Source of the DNA: Quercus robur
Lineage: Eukaryota > Streptophyta > Magnoliopsida > Fagales > Fagaceae
Assembly: GCF_932294415.1 (NCBI RefSeq)
Contig: NC_065536.1
Span: forward strand, 9,654,974 to 9,718,973
DNA: 64,000 bases
Direction: 5' to 3'
Position 1 is the stretch's first letter. Each line of letters begins with the position of its first letter. The position numbers and the translations under genes were made by a program. Of the stretch, positions 55,712 through 64,000 are shown in pieces. The notes beneath the pieces were generated by a model. That model was not told where the DNA came from. It made no database searches and worked only from the letters and a program-made list of their open reading frames with translations.

Positions 55712-56450
55712 GGTTCTAGTTATTGTCCAACCATTCGAGAGCTTCTTTCAATCTTCTCCTTATCATCCAAATCAATCTTATCTGTCAACTTGTCCTTGTC
55801 TCCAATGGTGCTCCTCATGTTGTAGATGTACGTCTCCAACTCTTGTTCCTGGCATCAATTCTCTCCTTCGCCTTATTATCCTCTTCTGCAAACTGCTCGG
55901 CCTCCTTCAGCATCCTCTCAATTTCTTATCCTCTTCTGACTTCTTAGCTGCCTTTTTTCTGCTTACACATGTAAGATACCATTGGCCAACCTCAAAGGTA
56001 ACCTCAATTTGGTGGACTCCCCTGCAATAAGAATCAGAACATTGGTCCGAAACCACAAGCTATAGGCTATAGTTATATAGGATATAAAAATCATTGCAAT
56101 GCAGTAAACTTCTATTTCCTTGAAACTAGTGACATTACACAAATATCACCGTCCATTTTCTGTTTAGATTACCTTGGAGCAGGTGGAATGCCAGATAAAT
56201 CAAACCTCCCAAGTCCACAACAATCCTTTGTCAAGCTTCTTTCACCTTTGAAGAACTGAAAATTTTCGAAGACACATTAGTCTCAAAACACTACATGCAG
56301 CATGTTTATGATAGAGTAAGGTTTCTTCATTCTTGCATGGATTCATATGTTATACCTTGATGGACACTGTGGTTTGCTGGTTGACACCCTTGTTTTTTTT
56401 TGGCTCCTTGCCATCAAAGAAAAGGCTACTTCTTCTTGGAACGTCTTTTC
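55712..56450 (-). pseudogene. BiP (ER Hsp70) fragment with deletions
   Basis: This matches the last exons and introns of the BiP gene at 62,120-63,190. The final-exon part (55,712-56,020) has several internal deletions: the EALEWLDD region is shortened, and the segment for [14 protein letters not shown] is lost. The small exon (about 56,172-56,257) and its introns are recognisable. The next exon begins (gatggacactgtggtttgct) and then jumps near 56,382 to sequence from a different exon (cacccttgtttt, tggctccttgccatcaaaga), so about 0.75 kb of parent sequence is missing. The presence of introns shows DNA-level duplication, not retroposition. Confidence 0.88.
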
Positions 56451-57060
56451 CTCACACGTTTTTTAGTCATTGTGTCAGTCAACAAATCCTTGCTAAAATT
56501 TCATGACGAGACACACTGACACAGACTACACCAGTTTCTTTATGGTAGCAGCATGAGATTTCTAATATGACATAAGCGTGGGATTGCCTTATTCCAATAT
56601 AAAATTGGTACACTCCATGTGCTCGTCACGAAACTACTGCAAGGTTTTGGTGACATTGACGCAATAGCATAAAAACATTTGAGGAATAAGTGTTGTGAGC
56701 TTAGATGGGAAGAACCATGGAGAACCAATTTTATTTCCAAATTACTTCCTAAGCGAACATACATTTTGAAACTCACTATTTATATGGTAACTTGAATATA
56801 TGGTAGTTAGAATTTTTGGAGGGAATTTATTTTAAAACTATTTTTTAAAGTAAAACATAGATGCTTCAAAGTAAAACATACCTTCTGAAACTCACTATTT
56901 TTTAAACTGTTTTTTTGGAGAGAATTTATTTTAAAACTATTTTTGGAAAACAAAATTCCATTTTTGAATTATATATCTAACCTCACTCAATATCATGGCA
57001 CAACAAGCTCAATCTTACAATTCATTCCTTCAACTCATCTTTTTCATACAAAAAAACACA
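56451..57060. other. Intergenic
   Basis: An internal duplicated phrase (tttatttta aaactattttt) lies at 56,826-56,850 and 56,926-56,945. 56,620-56,720 includes 'gtgctcgtcacgaaactact' and 'ggttttggtgacattgac', faintly like the SRC2 relic, but too weak to call. No gene is seen. Confidence 0.4.
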
Positions 57061-58032
57061 CAAGGGCAGAGCTACATGTTAGGGTGGGGGGCTATGGCCC
57101 CTCAAAAATTTTTGAAAATATTTTTATACTATATAGATATATTTAATATTTTAAAAATTAGTCCCAAAAAAAGGACCCCCCAAATATTTGAGTTAGTCTA
57201 ATAATTTTCTTAAGAAAAATTTTCCAATTGGTCATAGTAGTTATAGAGAACTAGTCGCAGACCCATGCAATGCGTGAAAATATTATTAATGGTTATTTTG
57301 TGGTCAAACTTAATTATTTGAAAGAAAAAAATTTATAATAAAAATTTGTTAAGGATCATTTTATGAATCACCAAAAGAAAATTCTTACCACATAAGTCAA
57401 TAAACTACCAGTAATAAAAATAATAATAATAAAAACCCAAAAATATAAGTATAACATAATTTATCAAATTATTCAAACAAAATATTTTGAAGAAATCATT
57501 TAAATCAGCTATCAAATATTTATACGACATACGCTAAAAATTTCATAATTAAATATAGTGTAGAGTAAATATGGCTTTTACAAAAACAATGAATTCAAAT
57601 TGACATAATAATACTAATAATAATAAGTAGGAAAAAAAAAAAAAAAGAAGAAGAAGAAGAAGAAGAAGAGAAACCTTAGTGTAAATTTTTGTGCAATTGA
57701 ATATTTCTCTCCTGTTATGGTTTGTTCATATGTGTGTGTGTGTGTGTGTGTGTGTATAGAGAGAGAGAGAGAGAGGCGAGTAAGAATGTAATTATTATTT
57801 GAATGATTATTGTGATTGCTGATAAAAATTAATAAAAAATAATAGAAACCTAAAATGTTTTTTCCCCCCTAATAAAATAGAGGAGCCTAATTTATTGTCA
57901 TTTAAAGTAATTAAAACAATAGAGAATATACTTATAGAGTGAGACATTTGTATTACCTATAAGCAAACGAAGAGTCATTCTTATAGCGTTTGATGACTTT
58001 TAGATTCAGTAAACCCATTAGAAAAGACTTTG

Positions 58033-58064
<32 letters not shown>

Positions 58065-59577
58065 GAGTCACAATTTTTAGATAGTTTATTCTGTTTTGGC
58101 AAAAATGACGTGGCAATAAAAATGAAGATCAATTGTAGCATAAGTATATTATATATCTTATCATTATTTTGGTACGATGCATCCTAATATGAAGTATTCA
58201 TTATGCAAATTATTGTTCTTAATATCAACTTCAAAAATCTAGGTGGTAATGAAAAAAAAATCCACAATTGCTAGAACATTTGAATTTTTTTTAAATTATT
58301 AAATATTGGTTTTTTTTCCTTTCTTTTCATTGGAACTGATCAGTGAAGAATTTGTTCCTCTTATCATTGCCTAAATTTTTACTATCATCATTGCTGCAAT
58401 AAATCCAATGAAACACACCCATTTATGAATGAAGTTTATTCTTAAATATTCATTCTTCCTTTTTTCCCCCCTACATGAACATGACCATCTTTGTTTTTTT
58501 TTTTTTTTAATCCTTCTTTTAGTCATTTTATGAAACACGTGGAAATATAGAACTACAAATATTTGGATTGCCTTCAACATTAAAATAGAGAGCAAACCAC
58601 TTTCTTGGCAGCATTTCATTACAAAAGAGACAAAACAAACACACACACACGCAAACACACATAACATTGCAGTATATAAAATACTCTTGACATACCATAT
58701 GGTTTGAAGGAACAAAACGATATCCCCATTTAAGAATATAGGCTTGTGGTTTTGAAAGGAGCTCTATTCTTGCAGGAGTTAAATCCAAAACCATTCCCTT
58801 TCTGGTTAAGAGAAATAGATGACATCTAATGGTTTATATATCTTCTATTCGATTTATCTCTCTGATTTTATAGGGCAGTGGCAACTGAATATTATGAACT
58901 GGTTGGATTCAATGAGAAGAGGAAGAGGCAATATATGAGGAGATGAAGAGTTTGAGGCATTAAAGAGCTTACATGGGAAGTTTAAAATAGTGGAGATAGA
59001 AAGTCATAGGTGTTATGGAAGTTGAAGTGAAAACTATAAAAGCGTTATGGAAGTTGAAGTGAAAACTGCAAAAACATTAAAATAATAATAGAAAAAGAAT
59101 GGAAATAAAATACAAATTTTTTATTAATGAACATAAAATAATGACATGATTACTAATGTGGCTTAACTGAAGCGTAGTAACAATAAATGTTACGCTTCAG
59201 CTTTTAGATATATATATATATATATATATGTGTGTGTATTGTTTCTCAAATTTATTTTTTGTTGTAAAATCTCATATCTCTTAAAGTTTTGGATCATTCA
59301 TTCGTTCAATCGGAAAAAAATTTACTCACAATGGTAGACAATTTGTAATTTATATTTAAAATGAAAATTTTAAGGATTTCACTATAGAAGATGGTGAAAG
59401 ATGAATTTAACTCTAAAAAACATTTAATTTTAAAGATTTCACTATGAAAGATACTAAATTCTATGTGTGTACGTGTATAGATGTATGTGTTTGTGTATAT
59501 GTATGAAAGTTTGTATAGACAACAAATTAGTAACACAAATCGGCCCCTCTAAACAAAAATTTTTACCTCCACCCCTG
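57061..59577. mobile_element. Possible hAT-like element, 2.5 kb
   Basis: The left end CAAGGGCAGAGCTACATG and the inverted right end CAGGGGTGGAGGTAAAAATT resemble the common plant hAT end 'CAGGGGCGGAGCTA'. Next to each end is a short GGCCCCTC block. Flanks AAAACACA and AAAAAAAA match 6/8 but are low complexity. The interior is AT-rich, with microsatellites (GAA)n at about 57,645-57,669, (TG)n(GA)n at 57,731-57,775, (TTA)n at 58,026-58,064 and (AT)n at 59,209-59,230. No transposase frame is seen. It could instead be two separate remnants. Confidence 0.4.
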
Positions 59578-59928
59578 AAAAAAAAAAACATAATGGTTAA
59601 ATTTGTGTGATTAAACATTTAATAAATTTATAGTTCTAGAAGACACTTCATTTATTTATTTTGATGAAAATTGGCATTGAAATCAATGAAATTGCATTTT
59701 TATGATCTTGGGGCTTTGGGAAATTTTTGAGAGTTTTGGGTATAAAAAGAATTCATGGAAAAAGGTCTAAAGGTCAAAATGTAATTGATAAGTTTTGGGT
59801 CAAATTGTAATTCAGAAATATTTTGGGGTCAAAGTATAATTTTTGGAAATTTTGGAGGCCTATGTATAATTTTGAGAAATATGGATGACCAATGTGTGAT
59901 TTTAGGAAGGCTTGGGCAATTTTGTAAT
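59578..59928. other. Intergenic with repeated 'gtcaaaatgtaatt' phrases
   Basis: 59,700-59,925 has several degenerate direct repeats of 'ttttgg...tcaaa.tgtaatt...' type about 45 bp apart. This is a decayed tandem array. No gene is seen. Confidence 0.5.
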
Positions 59929-60097
59929 GAGAAATGATATGTCTATAACATTTTTACAACAAATCTTAAGTGGCAAGTTGTTACTGGTTGTTATTGTTGG
60001 GGCAAAAAAGTAAGCTTAGTGTTAATTTCAAATTTGAACCAATAACAACTAACCACCTGTGATTTGTTGTAAAAATGTTGTAAACGTAGCATCTCTC
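59929..60097. mobile_element. Mutator-type MITE, 169 bp
   Basis: The left end GAGAAATGATATGTCTATAA and the inverted right end GAGAGATGCTACGTTTACAA continue into identical 'catttttacaacaaatc'. The target duplication is a perfect 9 bp, TTTTGTAAT (59,920-59,928 and 60,098-60,106). This copy defines the family ends for 40,557 and 51,308. Confidence 0.92.
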
Positions 60098-60106
60098 TTT
60101 TGTAAT

Positions 60107-61366
60107 TTTTGCATGGGCCTGATGGTGTTTTCGTAATTTAGTTTGAATCTGGGTGGTCGGTGGTTTTGTTTTTTGGACTCGAAAATTTGGGCTTGAGTTT
60201 ATGAAGTAGTATTGGAATGTTCCGGGTTGGGTCAATGTGGGTTTTAAGATTGGAATGGGTCTTATTTGATTATCGGATTAAGCCTGTGTAGCTAGATTTT
60301 GGTTTTGTTTGAAGTTTGAAGCTGGGCTTAGTTAAATGTGTTTGTGGCTTCAAGGGTTCGGATCTAGGCCTTAGCGCCTAAAACTGGCTGAAGAGAATTT
60401 GGGTACGTACGTATGGTCATGTCACAACTCACACGTGAGTCACATGATGTGACATGTGACTCTGAGGAAATAAGAGAGTAGTAGAGAGGATTTTAGGAAT
60501 GAATGATGGGAATTTCTGAGAAAATAAGGTCTCTCCCTCGTGTGGGGGGTAAGGCCAGCATGTATAGGGCGACGGAAAAGGGGAGGAGGTGGGGTTCCTC
60601 CAATGGCAATGAAATTCGAGTTCTTTGCATTAATCCAATTCCATAACAATATGATAGTCATCCAATAATCAATGATCTCAAAATTAAAAAATTGGACACG
60701 CTCAGGTCCGGTTCAAGGTAATGTGGGATCTAAAGTGACTACTTTAAATGAGATCTATTTTTATACTTTGAATATTAATAGAATATTTATTTTAGTTTTT
60801 TCTTTTCTTTTCTTTCAGTTAAAACTTTTGTTTTAAGTAAAAAAATTACAAATTAAAACAAACTCATCGCATTACTTAATGACTATACAACTAAAATAAA
60901 CATTATTTATTGAATGAAGTAACCAAATACTAAAAAATTATGATTGAAAATTTTAATAAAGTTATATAATTGATATCTCTAAATAAAAGTTGAGTATAAA
61001 TTTATTTACTAGAATAAGATTAACGTGTTCTTTTAACATTTATATGTGAGAGATTAAATGATTGACCCATCCAATGAAATTTTTTTTTCTTTAACTGGTT
61101 TTTCTTTGATAAAAAACTACTTATTATTTATTAGTGAATATTTAGGGTTTGATTAATACTTTCATTGGTACGAGAATATTTCTATTTGTAAAAATTTAGG
61201 GGCATTTTCATTGGGGGCATTTTTGGTTCACCCATTAAGCTGGCACAGACAAGCTCAATAAATTGTCAGGACAATTACACAGATTTATTAAAAGATAAAT
61301 ATCATGGGACCAATTAAAATAAATGTGAAACTGTCGACCCAATTAAAAATAGTGACTAGACTATGT

Positions 61367-61397
<31 letters not shown>

Positions 61398-61445
61398 GTG
61401 GGGTGGGGGCCTAAAACATGAGTGTATTTGTGCTTGTGTTTGTGT
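60107..61445. other. Intergenic
   Basis: G/T-rich sequence to about 60,400, then a cluster of short inverted motifs at 60,420-60,462 (cacgtgagtcacatgatgtg). The rest is AT-rich with a T-run at 61,371-61,397. No gene-like frame is seen. Confidence 0.5.
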
Positions 61446-61715
61446 TAAACATTGAAAATGCTGACATATTCATGCCATCACCTGATTATAATTTTATCAA
61501 ATGGTGGGAAGTAGGTAATGGTTTGGGTTTGCAACAACTGGACGCATTGTTGAAGATGGTACGGACCTACCAAGGAAGAAGAGGCTAAGCTCTCTAGCTA
61601 TGATGGAGACATTAATGAACTGATGGAGACATTAATGAACTGCAGTCCGTAGAGAAGTTTTTCAAAGCAATTCTTAGAATACCATTCGCCTTTCTACGAG
61701 CTGAAATCTATGCAT
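61446..61715 (+). pseudogene. Formin exon 3 scrap (third copy)
   Basis: This matches the intron 2 end and exon 3 of the formin copies (53,800-54,015): 'tgccatcacctgattataat', 'gggtttgcaacaactgga' and 'ccattcgcctttctacgag'. It has a 4-base insertion (ggac near 61,562) and a ~20-bp tandem duplication (gaactgatggagacatta at 61,600-61,640), both breaking the frame. It lies about 300 bp from the BiP gene end, mirroring the formin-copy-to-BiP-copy order at 54-56 kb. Confidence 0.85.
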
Positions 61716-62019
61716 ATTGCACCAAAAAATCTGTAGAATTTGATTTATGGTCATATGTGTCATGCTTTCTTAACTCAAAATCACAAACATCATCAGCATA
61801 TGACATCACTATGTGCACCGCATCACAATTGAAATAAATAAATTATGTAACAAAGAAAATTCAGATTACTAGAAAATTATGTATATATTCTTGAAATTTT
61901 TGAACTCGAGGAATAATAACCAGTAATGAGCATTTTTGGCTAACTACTAACAAATTTTGCAGGTCAGAAAAAAATAAAAATAAAAACTCAACAAATTTGA
62001 ACCCTATGCTCCAAGCATT
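61716..62019. other. BiP 3' flank
   Basis: 61,735-61,840 repeats sequence from 51,726-51,825. The rest is AT-rich and probably includes the BiP 3' untranslated region. No other feature is seen. Confidence 0.5.
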
Positions 62020-63813
62020 CTACAACTCATCGTTTGGTTCCTCATCCTCAGCTCCAGTAGAGCTTCCACCACTCTTTTCATAAACTTGTTTTATAACTGG
62101 ATTGCATACTTCTTCAACCTCTTTCAATTTCTCATCAAAATCTTCCTTCTCTGCGTTCTGGTTATCATCCAACCATTCAAGAGCTTCTTTCAATGCGCTC
62201 TCAATCTTCTCCTTATCGTCCGAATCAATCTTATCTGCCAACTTGTCCTTGTCACCAATGGTGCTCCTCATGTTGTAGATGTAAGTCTCCAACTTGTTCC
62301 TGGCGTCAATTTTCTCCTTCACCTTCTTATCCTCTTCTGCAAACTCCTCAGCCTCCTTCACCATCCTATCGATTTCATCCTGGCTCAAACGCCCCTTGTC
62401 ATTAGTGATGGTGATGGATTCTGACTTCTTAGCTGCCTTGTCTTCTGCTTTCACATGTAAGATACCATTGGCATCAACCTCAAAGGTAACCTCAATTTGG
62501 GGGACTCCCCTGCAATGAGAATCAGAACATTGGTCAGAAACCAAAAGCTATAGTTATATAGGATTTAAAAATCATTGAAATGCAGTAATCTTCTGTTTCC
62601 TTAAAGCTAGTGACAATAGACAATTATAGCAGTCCATTTCTGTTTTAGATTACCTTGGAGCAGGTGGAATGCCAGATAGATCAAACCTCCCGAGTTCACG
62701 ACAATCCTTTGTCAAGCTTCTTTCACCTTCGAAGACCTGAAAATTTTCAAAGTCACATTAGCCTAACAACACCAAATACAGGATGCTTATAATAGATTAA
62801 GGTTTCTTCATTCTTGTATGTATTCATGTCATACCTTGATGGACACTGTGGTTTGCTGGTCTTGATAAGTGGTGAAGATTTGAGACTTCTTAGTTGGGAT
62901 AACAGTATTCCTCGGGATCAATTTTGTCATCACTCCACCAGCCGTTTCAATACCCAGACTCAAAGGAGCAACATCAAGCAAGAGAATGCCTACAAAAAAA
63001 CCAAAGAGGGAAAATCTCATATTAGTTTGTCACCAATATGCCAAATCCATGAATATCAAACAACAAATTAACATTAAAATAAAATCATACCTCCAGTTTC
63101 TTCCCCGCCTTCACCGCTGAGGATTCCACCTTGAACTGCTGCACCATAGGCAACAGCCTCATCAGGATTCACACCCTTGTTTGGCTCCTTGCCATCAAAA
63201 AAGTCTTTCAACAGCTGTTGTACCTTGGGAATTCGGGTGCTTCCTCCAACTAGGACAATCTCATTTATATTTGTTTTCTTCACTCCTGCATCTTCCAAAG
63301 CCTTCTTCACTGGCCCCATTGTCTTCTTAAACAAGTCCATGTTCAACTCCTCAAACCTTGCCCTTGTTAAAGGCTCTGAGAAATCAATACCATCTACAAG
63401 AGACTCAATCTCAACTCGGACTTGGTGTTGGCTACTCAATGCTCTCTTTGCTCTCTCACATTCCCTACGAAGCTTCCCAAGAGCCTTGTTATCCTTGCTG
63501 ATATCTTTGTTGTACTTCTTTTTAATCAACTTGATGAAGTAATCCATCACTCTGTGGTCAAAATCCTCTCCTCCCAAGTGGGTGTCTCCACTAGTAGCAA
63601 GAACCTCAAACACACCATTGTCAATGGTCAAGATGCTAACATCAAAAGTACCACCACCAAGATCATAAACCAAAATGTTCATCTCTCCTCCTTTCTTGTC
63701 CAGACCATAGGCAATAGCAGCAGCAGTAGGTTCATTGATTATCCGAGCCACATTCAACCCGGCAATGATGCCTGCGTCCTTTGTGGCTTGCCTCTGTGCA
63801 TCATTGAAATAGG
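62020..63813 (-). CDS. BIP: BiP-type ER Hsp70, 3' part (continues beyond the window)
   Basis: Exons in transcript order: 63,813-63,091; 62,989-62,835; 62,736-62,654; 62,509-62,020. All are GT-AG. Together they give 482 residues plus a shared codon, about the last 70% of a BiP (usually near 665). BiP is the ER lumen chaperone that folds and retains secretory proteins. Seen: [42 protein letters not shown] (nucleotide-binding domain), the linker [17 protein letters not shown], then the substrate-binding domain and helical lid, ending [16 protein letters not shown]. The terminal tetrapeptide is NDEL rather than the usual plant HDEL or KDEL, a variant ER-retention signal. Upstream of 63,813 the window holds only intron; the signal peptide and start lie outside. 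A decayed copy is at 55.7-56.4 kb. Confidence 0.95.
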
Positions 63814-64000
63814 CTACAAGAAGCAACAGATATAAAACCATTAGACCATGAAACATAGATAGAGACATAGCAATCACAAGTTCACAACTCTTATAAATAT
63901 CAACCAAAAATCTATCCTTTTTACATTGGTTATGCTGTACTGTTTTGCAGCTTTTCCTATAAATAATATCTTAAAAATTCAACATGCACTAATCCTAGAG

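Noticed and set aside
60420..60462. Inverted CACGTG/TCACATGATGTGA motifs as a possible regulatory palindrome
   Set aside because: The motifs are short and overlapping, there is no gene within about 1.5 kb that they could clearly serve, and such palindromes arise by chance.
62086..62518. Forward frames over the BiP last exon
   Set aside because: Antisense shadows of a well-conserved BiP exon, as are those at 63,177-63,835.

Overview
This is plant nuclear DNA. Its genes have many introns (GT-AG) and plant-type families: a class I formin, a plant RecQsim helicase and a BiP-type Hsp70. It is AT-rich, carries no bacterial signals, and is crowded with microsatellites, LTR remnants and Mutator- and hAT-type DNA elements. 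A woody eudicot, possibly Fagaceae, fits the repeat content, but the sequence alone does not prove the taxon.

Layout. Bases 1-27,500 are mostly repeats. They hold three decayed relics of a C2-domain (SRC2-like) gene at about 2.1, 8.7 and 10.3 kb. They also hold solo or partial LTRs, a 1.9-kb Mutator-type foldback element (14,233-16,164, perfect 9-bp target duplication), a related element (22,938-24,784, perfect 9-bp duplication), two hAT-type elements (16,787-17,745 and 21,661-22,226) and an antisense LINE RNase H remnant (19.3-20.1 kb).

Bases 27,800-50,400 are the gene-bearing core. A four-exon formin (27,863-31,360, +) is followed by a small intact J-domain protein gene (32,462-32,980, -). 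Then comes a duplicated block with a broken second J-gene copy and a fragment of the helicase 3' end. A fifteen-coding-exon RECQSIM gene (38,742-48,747, -) follows, with an inferred leader intron reaching 50,289.

Bases 51,970-64,000 carry a 5'-truncated formin copy whose four exon segments still join into one open frame (52,075-54,822, +). A deleted BiP copy (55.7-56.4 kb, -), a hAT-like element, a third formin scrap (61.45-61.71 kb) and the 3' two-thirds of a BiP gene (62,020-63,813, -, continuing off the window) follow.

The main theme is local segmental duplication and decay. A formin-to-BiP adjacency occurs twice (52-56 kb and 61.4-64 kb). A second block (formin 3' flank, J gene, RECQSIM 3' end) is duplicated in tandem at 31.6-35.8 and 36.3-39.3 kb. 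Transposons later landed in these copies, which gives internal empty-site controls. The functional genes belong to separate processes: actin nucleation, co-chaperone activity, DNA repair and ER folding. I see no evidence that they form a pathway, and I found no convincing undescribed enzymatic system.
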